The notes beneath the pieces were generated by a model that saw nothing but the letters and a program-made list of their open reading frames with translations, was not told where the DNA came from and made no database searches. From a virus: DNA of 35,297 bases. Within the stretch, counting starts at the first letter, position 1. Each line of letters opens with the position of its first letter. Positions 7,297 to 13,252 of the stretch are shown here, piece by piece. A program made the translations under genes and the position numbers. The DNA is taken from positions 1 to 35,297 of IMG/VR virus record IMGVR_UViG_3300044695_003736; one strand, written 5' to 3'.

Positions 7297-7375
7297 GGAT
7301 ATAAGGTTTGGATCGTAATGTTCTGTGGGGGCTACGGTTTGGTCGTTCGTAATGTCCTGATTCAGGGATTTTTTA
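7297..7375 (+). ncRNA. Candidate short RNA from the repeat region
   Basis: It would start about seven bases after TATAAG and end at the short stem TCCTG-ATT-CAGGGA followed by six T (7369-7374). It contains four GGTTTG and two TCGTAAT motifs and no usable start codon with a ribosome site. Known RNA families do not come to mind. Confidence 0.3.
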
Positions 7376-7451
7376 GATCGGTTCGTAATAAGGTTTGAAG
7401 GTTTGAAAGATGCACCGCCCCCTTCCAGCCCCGCAGGGCCAGAATAGAGAT

Positions 7452-7715
7452 CTAGTCTTGCTCTTCCATCAAATCATCAAGTGATTCAAACCCTGTATCC
7501 TCAGTGTCCAAACCTTCAAGGAACAATGCCCATGTCTCATTGATGTATTGTTCTAGTGTTGGAGTGTGATTAATGATACCCTCGGCAAATGCGAAAGCAA
7601 GTGGCAAACCTAAATCGTTGTATTCAAAGAAATCAGAGAACTCATCATCTCCCTTGAATTGAATCCATAGTTGTCCTAGGATTAGTGCCTTGTTATCAAA
7701 GGTTGTTGTAAGCAT
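7452..7715 (-). CDS. Acidic hypothetical protein
   Basis: An 87-residue protein starting MLTTTFDNKAL, strongly acidic at the C-terminus (Glu/Asp-rich last 25 residues) with aromatic residues in the middle. Its ATG lies inside the end of the upstream gene (20-base overlap), suggesting coupling. Last gene of a two-gene operon. No domain recognised. Confidence 0.7.
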   Translation of the reverse strand: MLTTTFDNKALILGQLWIQFKGDDEFSDFFEYNDLGLPLAFAFAEGIINHTPTLEQYINETWALFLEGLDTEDTGFESLDDLMEEQD

Positions 7716-7902
7716 AGTTAGTACCTTCCTTAGTTTCTTTTGCTGACTCGGCTATTGTCTGTAATCTATTGTACACCACATGAGGTTGGGACTTGGCTAG
7801 GTATTCCCCGACCAATTCCAAATCTACACGCAGGTCTGAAACCATGTTACCCAATCTATTGGCAACCTTTTCTTCCTCTGTAATTCGTCTGCTAATACGC
7901 AT
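7696..7902 (-). CDS. Small charged helical protein
   Basis: A 68-residue protein starting MRISRRITEEEK, predicted all-helical from its heptad-like Leu/Val/Ala pattern. The start has a strong AGGGAG ribosome site within an 11-base leader. No family recognised. Confidence 0.7.
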   Translation of the reverse strand: MRISRRITEEEKVANRLGNMVSDLRVDLELVGEYLAKSQPHVVYNRLQTIAESAKETKEGTNYAYNNL

Positions 7903-7913
7903 GGTTCTCCCTT

Positions 7914-7948
7914 GTATTCATTGTATCAAAAAGTGGGGGAAAGAGCAA
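7914..7948 (-). promoter_or_regulatory. Promoter TTGCTC-N17-TACAAT
   Basis: -35 TTGCTC (7948-7943), 17-base spacer, TGA-extended TACAAT (7925-7920). Predicted +1 at 7913 gives an 11-base leader that is almost only the ribosome site. Confidence 0.7.
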
Positions 7949-7977
7949 GCCCCACGCCTGCCCCTTCCACCCGATAA

Positions 7978-7999
7978 TCTAGGTGACCCAATACCTAGA
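7978..7999 (-). terminator. 3' stem-loop overlapping a stop codon
   Basis: TCTAGGT (7999-7993) pairs perfectly with ACCTAGA (7984-7978), loop of eight. The TAG stop of the upstream gene is inside the stem. No T-run follows, so it may protect the mRNA end rather than terminate. Confidence 0.5.
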
Positions 8000-8360
8000 C
8001 TGTCTCAACTAAACTTGGTAGGTATGCTACTATAAATTTATCCCAGTCAACTACGACAGTGGAGCCCACATGATTGATAGTTTCTTTAGCAATATCGATG
8101 ACTACAGTAGTCTCACCTAAATCAAAGTTGCTGCCTGTGATAGCATAGATACCAAACCCTGTCTCCTCTAGCACGGAGTCTTGAATAAGATAACTAATCA
8201 TCATACGTGTAAAGTAGGCATAGTCTTTCCACCTAGGCTTTGCATGCTCCAGGGCCATTGCTAGGTCCCGTTGCCATTCAGTCTCACCCCAATGGCTGTA
8301 GAGTACTACGTGTGCTTCATCCTCAACATCTTTAAATACAAAGTTAATACGTGCTCCCAT
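7995..8360 (-). CDS. Conserved phage hypothetical protein
   Basis: A 121-residue protein starting MGARINFVFKD with 'VVLYSHWGET' at about 18-27, 'RWKDYAYFTRMMIS' in the middle and 'TGFGIYAI' at about 67-74. I recognise this arrangement from small proteins of actinobacterial phages, but no function is known for it. It starts where the upstream gene stops (TAATG overlap at 8360), so it is co-translated. Last gene of a long minus operon running from 10001. Confidence 0.8.
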   Translation of the reverse strand: MGARINFVFKDVEDEAHVVLYSHWGETEWQRDLAMALEHAKPRWKDYAYFTRMMISYLIQDSVLEETGFGIYAITGSNFDLGETTVVIDIAKETINHVGSTVVVDWDKFIVAYLPSLVETV

Positions 8361-8542
8361 TATTCTTGCTCCTCTTCATTAATTTCTGTAACTTCTAGTG
8401 GGTACCAATCGAATGCATATTCCTCAACATCCTCGTTAAGTTCAATACGGTTCATTTCTTCAATGGCTTCTTCTTCTGAGTCAGCCTCAAAGTTGAATTC
8501 ATATATAGTTTCTCTTTTGGCTATGATTGTATACAGTGGCAT
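8360..8542 (-). CDS. Small acidic protein
   Basis: A 60-residue protein starting MPLYTIIAKRE. A longer frame begins at 8557, but the ATG at 8542 has a GAGGAG ribosome site and forms a TAATG overlap with the preceding stop, so I chose it. Glu-rich, with the beta-strand-then-acidic-helix look of small phage accessory proteins. Function unknown. Confidence 0.7.
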   Translation of the reverse strand: MPLYTIIAKRETIYEFNFEADSEEEAIEEMNRIELNEDVEEYAFDWYPLEVTEINEEEQE

Positions 8543-8904
8543 TACTTCTCCTCGCATAGGTGGGGTTCATCTTCTTCAATTATCTCATCGCATAGTTCAC
8601 ATGTCAAGTCAGGCTCGGCAACCATTATCTGAATGTGTGTGTCAGGTGGGCACGGTACCTCAGTGATGAAGTATCCTAGTCTATTTACAAATCCCCAGCC
8701 AGACCAGATGTATAGGCCACCGTCGTCTCCGTCTCCAAACATCCAAATTTTGTCAGGGGACTGAGACTTAACAAACTCTACCTCACTACCATAAGTCTCA
8801 AACATGAGGCCGTCAAAGGAGGCATTAGTATCAAGATGATTATCGATAGGCTTGTAAGTGGCTTCCCACTCTTCCATAGTAAGTTCAATAAAATTAGTTG
8901 ACAT
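8542..8904 (-). CDS. Conserved hypothetical protein with C-terminal Cys/His cluster
   Basis: A 120-residue protein starting MSTNFIELTM. 'GLMFETYGSE' and 'WMFGDGDDGGLYIWSGWGF' precede 'VNRLGYFIT', a pattern I associate with actinophage hypotheticals. The end carries Cys-x2-Cys and a late His/Cys, a possible zinc site. The start is uncertain: an in-frame ATG also occurs at 8916. The gene overlaps the upstream one by 11 bases, so coupling probably sets the start. Confidence 0.75.
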   Translation of the reverse strand: MSTNFIELTMEEWEATYKPIDNHLDTNASFDGLMFETYGSEVEFVKSQSPDKIWMFGDGDDGGLYIWSGWGFVNRLGYFITEVPCPPDTHIQIMVAEPDLTCELCDEIIEEDEPHLCEEK

Positions 8905-9085
8905 TGTATTGCTCATCAAAGATTAGAAAGTGGGCAACTGATAGTGCTTCTGCATAGCCTTCTGCAAATGAGCACTCTAGTGCTACAGCATGGTTGTCAG
9001 GCTTTTCTTCTTGTTCCTCTAATGAACGCTTGTACTCTCTCCAAGCATCGTCAATCATGTCTTGCAACATTTCTTGTGGGGTCAT
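8894..9085 (-). CDS. Small acidic helical protein
   Basis: A 63-residue protein starting MTPQEMLQDM. Helical and Glu-rich with 'ALECSFAEGYAEAL' near residue 34. Its ATG overlaps the upstream stop as ATGA (9082-9085). The next protein upstream has a similar 'WLDGYMQAL' segment, so the two may share a fold. Function unknown. Confidence 0.7.
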   Translation of the reverse strand: MTPQEMLQDMIDDAWREYKRSLEEQEEKPDNHAVALECSFAEGYAEALSVAHFLIFDEQYNVN

Positions 9086-9330
9086 TGGGTCTCCTCTAGT
9101 TGTTTTCTGTCTATAGATAAATTATACGTCAAGCAGTAGATATCTGTCAAGGCTTGCATGTAGCCGTCTAGCCACTCACGCTCATCGTCTTGGTCACAGC
9201 GTTCTAACTTCTCCTCTGCCTCTAGCATTTCTACCTTTAGGTGTCCATGTAGAAGATCAATAAGAGGGATAGAAAGGTCCTCTAGACCCTTCTCTAGGTG
9301 ATGTGGAATAAAAGGATACTTACTGCTCAT
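9082..9330 (-). CDS. Small helical protein
   Basis: An 82-residue protein starting MSSKYPFIPHH, helical and Glu/Leu-rich. The segment 'DEREWLDGYMQALTDIYCL' near residue 50 resembles the end of its downstream neighbour. It overlaps the gene before by 11 bases and the gene after by four. Function unknown. Confidence 0.7.
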   Translation of the reverse strand: MSSKYPFIPHHLEKGLEDLSIPLIDLLHGHLKVEMLEAEEKLERCDQDDEREWLDGYMQALTDIYCLTYNLSIDRKQLEETQ

Positions 9331-9472
9331 TAAGCACCTCGATTAAATGTTTAACAGCATAGATTTGTCCCTCAATGTCTACCACATGGATAGAGGCAGG
9401 GTTTTCTTCAAGGTCTTGTTCAAGACTAATTAAATGTAGATTGATGTACTGCTTGAATGTATTTAGGTCCAT
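9320..9472 (-). CDS. Very small hypothetical protein
   Basis: A 50-residue protein starting MDLNTFKQYI and ending in 'VLNEQ'. Amphipathic helix, then a beta hairpin-like centre and a second helix. It fills the gap between two genes with an 11-base overlap downstream and a three-base gap upstream, which is the main reason to call it real. Function unknown. Confidence 0.6.
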   Translation of the reverse strand: MDLNTFKQYINLHLISLEQDLEENPASIHVVDIEGQIYAVKHLIEVLNEQ

Positions 9473-9475
9473 GTA

Positions 9476-9682
9476 TTAATTATAGGGGTTGGTGTTGATT
9501 TTTACAACTTCTGAGGGTGTGATACTCATCACAGTTGGCATTACCGTTGGCTCCAGGCCAGTACGGGTTACCCATGCCTTACGGCTACAGGTACAGGATG
9601 CATTTTCTTCGGGGATGATCTGAGTAGTAATCTCAATCAAAGCATCACAGTTAGTACAAACATAACTATACTTAGTCCACAT
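9476..9682 (-). CDS. Small zinc-ribbon protein
   Basis: A 68-residue protein starting MWTKYSYVCTNC. Cys9-x2-Cys12 and Cys30-x-Cys32 form a likely zinc ribbon. Similar 'MWTKYSY-C-NC' proteins are common in actinophages, without a known function. The ATG at 9682 shares a base with the preceding stop (TAATG). Confidence 0.75.
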   Translation of the reverse strand: MWTKYSYVCTNCDALIEITTQIIPEENASCTCSRKAWVTRTGLEPTVMPTVMSITPSEVVKINTNPYN

Positions 9683-9837
9683 TAGTCAAAGTACCCTTCT
9701 GCCCATAGTCCCTTTAGGAACTCCTCTGCTTTATCCAAACCAGCATGGATTCTAAGTTGTGTACTTGGTACTGATTTCTTAGATAGGACAACAGCCCTAA
9801 TCATTTCATCCAGGTCATCTACTGTATAGCCTAACAT
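9682..9837 (-). CDS. Small hypothetical protein
   Basis: A 51-residue protein starting MLGYTVDDLDEM. A longer frame exists, but this ATG has a GAGGAG ribosome site and the TAATG overlap with the upstream stop. Mostly helical with a hydrophobic C-terminal segment around 'FLKGLWAEGYFD'. Function unknown. Confidence 0.7.
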   Translation of the reverse strand: MLGYTVDDLDEMIRAVVLSKKSVPSTQLRIHAGLDKAEEFLKGLWAEGYFD

Positions 9838-10001
9838 TAGTTCTCCTCGTCCCACCAGTATTTGACTATTGTATTCAAGGTAGTGTGAATTGCACAATCA
9901 CAATCCCCACCGTTCATATTTTCCATGTATTCGAGATGTTGCTCATTGTCCATGTACATCTCATTGACTAGTTCGTCAATCGTTCTCATTGTTTGGGTCA
10001 T
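9837..10001 (-). CDS. Very small acidic protein heading a large operon
   Basis: A 54-residue protein starting MTQTMRTIDEL, acidic, with Cys34-x-Cys36. The start at 10001 is preferred over the ATG at 9989 because TAGAAT lies exactly six bases upstream with TTGCAT 17 bases further. It is the first of nine tightly coupled genes down to 7995. Confidence 0.65.
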   Translation of the reverse strand: MTQTMRTIDELVNEMYMDNEQHLEYMENMNGGDCDCAIHTTLNTIVKYWWDEEN

Positions 10002-10036
10002 AGATTAATTCTACCCTAGAACTGGGGAAAATGCAA
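10002..10036 (-). promoter_or_regulatory. Promoter TTGCAT-N17-TAGAAT, leaderless
   Basis: TTGCAT (10036-10031), 17-base spacer, TAGAAT (10013-10008), then six bases and ATG. The same TTGCAT -35 is used at the DUF932 promoter near 11331. Confidence 0.75.
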
Positions 10037-10080
10037 CTCTATCGTAATTAAATTTTGGTTTGACATTTTTTAGGGGATTT

Positions 10081-10100
10081 TTAATTATCTTCGTAAAGAT
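10081..10100 (+). terminator. Short hairpin with T-run
   Basis: ATCTT-CGTA-AAGAT followed by six T on the plus strand. No plus gene lies upstream, so it may instead be part of the repeated TTTGACATTTTT-flanked block between the tRNA and the next operon. Confidence 0.35.
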
Positions 10101-10130
10101 TTTTTAATTTGACATTTTTGGAAAGTTGTG

Positions 10131-10148
10131 ACCGCCCCATTTTTCTTG
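10131..10148. repeat. GC-rich intergenic element GACCGCCCC + CATTTTT (family of eight)
   Basis: GGGGCGGTCC or its complement, usually followed by GCATTTTTGCAG-GGGA, recurs near 7415, 10131, 11414, 13156, 14192, 15570, 16449 and 17217. Every copy lies between minus-strand transcription units, next to stops or 3' stem-loops. Some copies can fold (for example GCAT-AAAA-ATGC near 14205). GGCGTGTCG-type sequence accompanies several copies (13126, 15556, 16398, 17153, 17267). Confidence 0.55.
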
Positions 10149-10222
10149 CGATTCCAACGGGACTTGAACCCGTAGCCTCTACCGTGACAGGGTAGCGATC
10201 TAACCAATTGATCTATGGAACC
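10149..10222 (-). tRNA. tRNA-Asp (anticodon GTC)
   Basis: A 74-base cloverleaf on the minus strand. The acceptor stem is GGTTCCA (10222-10216) with TGGAATC (one G-T pair). D-arm GATC/GATC, anticodon stem CTACC/GGTAG with loop CTGTCAC giving anticodon GTC, and T-arm ACGGG/CCCGT with loop TTCAAGT. The discriminator is G and CCA is not encoded. It follows a conserved stem-loop 3' of the DUF932 gene and may be cotranscribed with it. Confidence 0.95.
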
Positions 10223-10226
10223 AAGC

Positions 10227-10250
10227 GAGCAGTTTTACATCATGCTCAGG
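10227..10250 (-). other. Conserved 3' stem-loop, copy 1
   Basis: CCTGAGCA-loop-TGCTC on the minus strand, ten bases after the DUF932 stop and just before the tRNA. The loop ends in TAAAAC, shared by the family. Confidence 0.65.
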
Positions 10251-10259
10251 ATTATTTAA

Positions 10260-11276
10260 TTATACCAGTTGCAATTTATTCTGTACAACTTTTAGCAAAC
10301 GATTTTTTTCTGCGTTAATCGCAGGGTCAAAACCAGATGCAGATGCAAGGATTGATTCGTTAGAACCACCACGAGCAGAACGGTACCAATCAAGGCGTTC
10401 AGTTAGTGCATTGAAAGCACCCCAAGCATTACCAGCAATCATGCCGTTAAATTCGCCTGTGTAGATGTCATTGATAACATCGACCTTGTTTTCCCATTTC
10501 TTGAAAGCACCCTTAGAATCTTTTTCTGGCTTAGGGTATGCAGCAAGAATGATGTCATTAAATTGTTGAGCAGATACTTCTGTTTCAATCATAGCCTTAG
10601 CCATAAGGTCAAAAGAATCCATGTACTTGTGAGCCATGCCAAGAGTCTCACGAGCAACGGCTACCTTGCCAGATGCAGTTTGCGTGTGGCGAATCTTGAA
10701 AGATTGCTTAACGCCACCCTTGCGCTTAGTTGTGTTAAGTGCAATGTTAAGTGTGTTAGCACACACAACACGAACAGGTGTAATTGATGCTTGAATAGCG
10801 ATTGAGCCATCGTGTGATGTATTGATGAGAAGATAAGTTTTGATTTTATCTGCAACACCATTTGGGTCAAGAACTGTTTCACGCTCTAGTGCAAGGGCAC
10901 CGAATACAACACGTCCACCCTTAAGTGAACCAGCCGTTTCCCAACGACCTCCACCATCTAGAATGTTGTCACCGAATGAGAATAAATCTTCATTCTGCAT
11001 TACGTGATAACGTTCACCAACGACACCAAGAATGTCAGTCTGTGAGTTATCAGTAGGATTAGTACGCAAAACGTATTGGTACGCCTTGTCGCTTGTTAAA
11101 TGTGATGGGGTTTCCAAATCTTCCAGACGAACATTCCAACCGTTTAGGTTAGCAGCAGCAAGCATTTCGCTTGTTGTTTTTTCTTCTGTAAATACGGTAC
11201 CCAATCCATGCCATGCTGGTTCACGAAATGATGCGAATGAAGCCTTACCATTTTGTGTTTCGATTTCATGTGCCAT
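10260..11276 (-). CDS. DUF932 family protein
   Basis: A 338-residue protein starting MAHEIETQNG. I recognise DUF932 (phage/plasmid-like protein family) from the N-terminal 'AWHGLGTVF', the 'LGVVGERYHVMQNEDLF' segment and the central 'LLINTSHDGSIA' followed by 'TPVRVVCANTLN'. The biochemical role is unknown; members are widespread in plasmids and phages. A frame continues upstream to 11411, but the ATG at 11276 has an AAAGGAG ribosome site and a promoter in the leader region, so I use it. It is monocistronic or joined with tRNA-Asp. Confidence 0.92.
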   Translation of the reverse strand: MAHEIETQNGKASFASFREPAWHGLGTVFTEEKTTSEMLAAANLNGWNVRLEDLETPSHLTSDKAYQYVLRTNPTDNSQTDILGVVGERYHVMQNEDLFSFGDNILDGGGRWETAGSLKGGRVVFGALALERETVLDPNGVADKIKTYLLINTSHDGSIAIQASITPVRVVCANTLNIALNTTKRKGGVKQSFKIRHTQTASGKVAVARETLGMAHKYMDSFDLMAKAMIETEVSAQQFNDIILAAYPKPEKDSKGAFKKWENKVDVINDIYTGEFNGMIAGNAWGAFNALTERLDWYRSARGGSNESILASASGFDPAINAEKNRLLKVVQNKLQLV

Positions 11277-11307
11277 GAGTTTACTCCTTTGTTGTTGTTG
11301 AGATTTA

Positions 11308-11336
11308 AGTATAACAGGACGGGCTGACAAATGCAA
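11308..11336 (-). promoter_or_regulatory. Promoter TTGCAT-N17-TATACT with TGTCAG box
   Basis: TTGCAT (11336-11331), TATACT (11313-11308). TGTCAG at 11329-11324 lies ten bases before the -10, as in five other operon promoters. Confidence 0.75.
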
Positions 11337-11444
11337 ATTGGGATAGTTAAAGATTGGGGCAATTCGGACATTTCTTAATTGCATCGTAAACCATTTTGTG
11401 ATCTTGGTCACACGGGGCGGTCCGCATTTTTGCAGGGACTGAGG

Positions 11445-11468
11445 GAGCAGTTTTAAAACATGCTCAGG
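11445..11468 (-). other. Conserved 3' stem-loop, copy 2
   Basis: CCTGAGCA / TGCTC with loop ending TAAAAC, about 20 bases after the stop of the 11489-11908 gene and immediately before a GC-rich element. Confidence 0.65.
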
Positions 11469-11488
11469 TTATTATTAGTAGCCCCCTA

Positions 11489-11908
11489 CTAAATATCGAT
11501 ACGGTCTACAGTGGATGATAGGTAAGTTACACCTTGTGGCTCAGACACTGAGTCAAAATCAATATCATGAATTAAATTCATTGCTGATTCTTCATCACGT
11601 GCATTGACTGTAATTGAATATTGAACTGTAACTTCCAACTCAAATTCTTGTGTTAACTCAAATCCGCAAATGTTTGCAATCTCTTCTGCAGTACCTTCTG
11701 AAAGGGTACCGTCGCTTAAGTTTTCTAAGGTCCACTCTTGCATTTCATTTTGCATACGTGAACGCTCTGCAGCCTCGCCATATGAGCGTTGGGTTACCTT
11801 TTGGATGTGCTCTTCAAGTTGCTGAATGCGTTCTTTGTTTTGCACAAGAGTGGTTTCTAAAAACTCTCGTGTCATGAAGTGGTCGTCTACTTTTGTTACT
11901 TGGTCCAT
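11489..11908 (-). CDS. Coiled-coil hypothetical protein
   Basis: A 139-residue acidic protein. Residues about 12-60 form a likely coiled coil (Glu/Gln/Leu heptads). The C-terminal half is beta-type, with 'FELEVTVQYSITVNARDEESAM' resembling small phage beta-alpha folds. The start has GAAAGAGG about eight bases upstream. Function unknown. Monocistronic with its own TGTCAG promoter and 3' stem-loop. Confidence 0.8.
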   Translation of the reverse strand: MDQVTKVDDHFMTREFLETTLVQNKERIQQLEEHIQKVTQRSYGEAAERSRMQNEMQEWTLENLSDGTLSEGTAEEIANICGFELTQEFELEVTVQYSITVNARDEESAMNLIHDIDFDSVSEPQGVTYLSSTVDRIDI

Positions 11909-11941
11909 TGGGGGCCTCTTTCTGTTTGTTTGATTAATTCA

Positions 11942-11963
11942 ATTGTACTGTGTGCCACTGACA
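11942..11963 (-). promoter_or_regulatory. Promoter with TGTCAG-N10-TACAAT
   Basis: TGTCAG (11963-11958) then ten bases and TACAAT (11947-11942). No consensus -35 is seen, so TGTCAG itself may be the upstream recognition element or an activator site. Confidence 0.6.
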
Positions 11964-12023
11964 AATAGCGCCATACCCCTAGGGGATCCTTGCTAACCAT
12001 AGCGTGAAACGCAAGGGGTAAGG

Positions 12024-12049
12024 CTGAGTAGTTTAGCGACATACTCAGG
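12024..12049 (-). other. Conserved 3' stem-loop, copy 3 (covariant)
   Basis: CTGAGTA / TACTCAG perfect 7-base stem, loop ending CTAAAC. Compared with the other copies both sides of one pair have changed (C-G to T-A), which supports a functional RNA helix. It lies 16 bases after a stop codon. Confidence 0.7.
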
Positions 12050-12064
12050 TCGTTTATTATCTAA

Positions 12065-12487
12065 TTAGAGATAACGAGCAACTGCATTGTATGTAGAAGT
12101 ATTAACTACTTCCTCATCTGTCATCTTGAGAATACGAATTGCGTTCTCAATTTCTTGCTTCTGCTCTAGGTAGTTGTGACGACCAATTTGCTCAAAGTCA
12201 CGCTCAGGCTCTTTTGGTAGGTCTGACTCTGATGTTGTTAAATCAAAGTCAATGTTTAGTGTGTTGTTCCAAGAACGATAGTTTGTTCTAACATTTTCTG
12301 CTTTCTTGATGTTAGTAATAGCATAAGCAAAGATTTCCTTACGCCACTTTTCCATAGCCTTGTTATACTTTGCTTCGTTTGCTTCTTGGTTAGAATAGTT
12401 AGTGTTAAGTTCTACTAACTTTGCCTCAAGTGCCTTGATTACCTTTGGTGTTGCTATCTTTACTGAGATTGCTTTTCCTCTTGCCAT
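12065..12487 (-). CDS. Helical hypothetical protein
   Basis: A 140-residue protein starting MARGKAISVKI, charged and helical with 'LEAKLVELNTNYSNQEANEAKYNKAM' at about 20-45 (coiled-coil-like) and a helical C-terminus. The start has AAAGGAAC upstream. No promoter is seen in the short gap to the upstream gene, so readthrough from 12735 past stem-loop copy 4 is likely. Function unknown. Confidence 0.8.
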   Translation of the reverse strand: MARGKAISVKIATPKVIKALEAKLVELNTNYSNQEANEAKYNKAMEKWRKEIFAYAITNIKKAENVRTNYRSWNNTLNIDFDLTTSESDLPKEPERDFEQIGRHNYLEQKQEIENAIRILKMTDEEVVNTSTYNAVARYL

Positions 12488-12523
12488 GTGGGTCTGTTCC
12501 TTTTCTGTTAGTGGGGGTTGTGT

Positions 12524-12548
12524 TGAGCAGTTTTACATCTTGCTCAGG
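12524..12548 (-). other. Conserved 3' stem-loop, copy 4
   Basis: CCTGAGCA / TGCTCA with loop ending TAAAAC, 22 bases after the stop of the 54-residue gene and 40 bases before the next ATG. Confidence 0.65.
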
Positions 12549-12570
12549 ATTGCTTCTCAGGGCGAGAAAC

Positions 12571-12735
12571 TTACTTAGCCGTCCATGTTGTGTAACGAGC
12601 CTGTCCATTGACATCTAACTTTACACGAACATTTCCGTTAGCCTGTGGGTTGATTTCTGTGATGATACCTGTGACCTTTGACTTCTGTGTTGTGAAAGTG
12701 TCGCCGACCTTGTATGTTGCTGTTGCTACTGCCAT
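12571..12735 (-). CDS. Small beta-barrel-like protein, paralogue of the next upstream gene
   Basis: A 54-residue protein starting MAVATATYKVG. 'YKVGDTFTTQKSKVTGII' and a second half of alternating polar and hydrophobic residues suggest a tiny SH3 or KOW-type barrel. It aligns along its whole length with the 56-residue protein at 12838-13008 ('YQIGDLFTTSKTGVTGRI'), so this is a tandem duplication. RBS AAAGGAAA; strong promoter at 12778-12806. Confidence 0.75.
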   Translation of the reverse strand: MAVATATYKVGDTFTTQKSKVTGIITEINPQANGNVRVKLDVNGQARYTTWTAK

Positions 12736-12777
12736 TTGTTTATTTCCTTTTCTGTTAGGGGTTGTTGTTATGTATTA

Positions 12778-12806
12778 AGTGTAACATTTTTGAGATTTAA
12801 TGTCAA
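12778..12806 (-). promoter_or_regulatory. Promoter TTGACA-N17-TACACT
   Basis: TTGACA (12806-12801), 17-base spacer, TACACT (12783-12778); leader of about 40 bases with a ribosome site. Confidence 0.8.
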
Positions 12807-12837
12807 ATACATTTCTGACATTTCTCACATTGTGAGA

Positions 12838-13008
12838 TTACTTAGAGGTCTTAACCATAGCCAAGCGACGAGAGCCATTTGCTAAAACTAGGCTAACTCT
12901 GGTAACCTTATTAGACATTGGTGTAAAACCTGCGATACGACCTGTAACGCCTGTCTTGCTTGTTGTGAATAGGTCTCCGATTTGGTATGTGTATCCGTTT
13001 AGTGACAT
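12838..13008 (-). CDS. Small beta-barrel-like protein (tandem paralogue)
   Basis: A 56-residue protein starting MSLNGYTYQIG. A longer frame goes up to 13116, but the extension crosses the promoter and the ATG at 13008 has AGAAAGG upstream. The whole chain matches the 54-residue protein downstream: 'IGDLFTT', 'GVTGRI', then a Val/Leu strand and a basic end. Role unknown; a nucleic-acid-binding barrel is possible. Confidence 0.75.
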   Translation of the reverse strand: MSLNGYTYQIGDLFTTSKTGVTGRIAGFTPMSNKVTRVSLVLANGSRRLAMVKTSK

Positions 13009-13046
13009 TGGGTCTTGCCTTTCTGTTGTGGGGGTTAATTGCTTAT

Positions 13047-13052
13047 AGTATA
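13047..13052 (-). promoter_or_regulatory. -10 box TATACT of the 13008 gene
   Basis: TATACT about 38 bases before the ATG. Upstream CTGACA is 15 bases away, so the -35 is imperfect. Confidence 0.5.
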
Positions 13053-13183
13053 ATTTTAGCAGAAAAATGTCAGAAATACCAATCCTAGCGACATTTTTCG
13101 GTGTGTGCTTAATCACATCTTAAAGGCGTGTCGTAACTTGACAAATCAGGGACTGGGGGGCGGCCCCACCTTTCGCAGGGGAT

Positions 13184-13246
13184 TTACTGATAAAAGAAAA
13201 CTAGTAGTAGGAACCACGCAAAGAATATGATTTGTGTTTTACTCAC
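13184..13246 (-). CDS. Candidate 20-residue hydrophobic microprotein
   Basis: GTG start seven bases downstream of the GP88 stop codon. The product reads MSKTQIIFFAWFLLLVFFYQ: a Lys-bearing start, then one membrane-spanning stretch. A GAGA four bases before the GTG is the only ribosome site. A similar 20-residue membrane peptide lies at 16483-16545, also at an operon end, which raises confidence in both. Confidence 0.4.
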   Translation of the reverse strand: MSKTQIIFFAWFLLLVFFYQ

Positions 13247-13252
13247 AGTGTC

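Larger units (their letters stand above)
6825..7405. repeat. GGTTTG / CAAACC iteron-like repeats
   Basis: Fourteen copies in about 580 bases. GGTTTG starts at 6875, 7002, 7204, 7259, 7273, 7290, 7305, 7336, 7392 and 7400. CAAACC starts at 6825, 6833, 6892 and 7266. They form inverted pairs at 6875-6897 and, with one central base, at 7259-7271. TCGTAAT is interspersed at 6775, 6948, 7313, 7347 and 7383. The stretch 6666-7011 contains no gene I can support; it holds these repeats and the minus-strand terminator. Confidence 0.65.

Noticed and set aside
11347-11394. 15-residue frame with a KKCPNC motif upstream of DUF932
   Set aside because: No promoter or ribosome site; the AAATGTCCGAATTG sequence recurs near 14172 without a start codon, so it fits a non-coding repeat better.
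11277-11411. N-terminal extension of DUF932 to 11411
   Set aside because: The extension covers the promoter and leader; AAAGGAG stands before the ATG at 11276.
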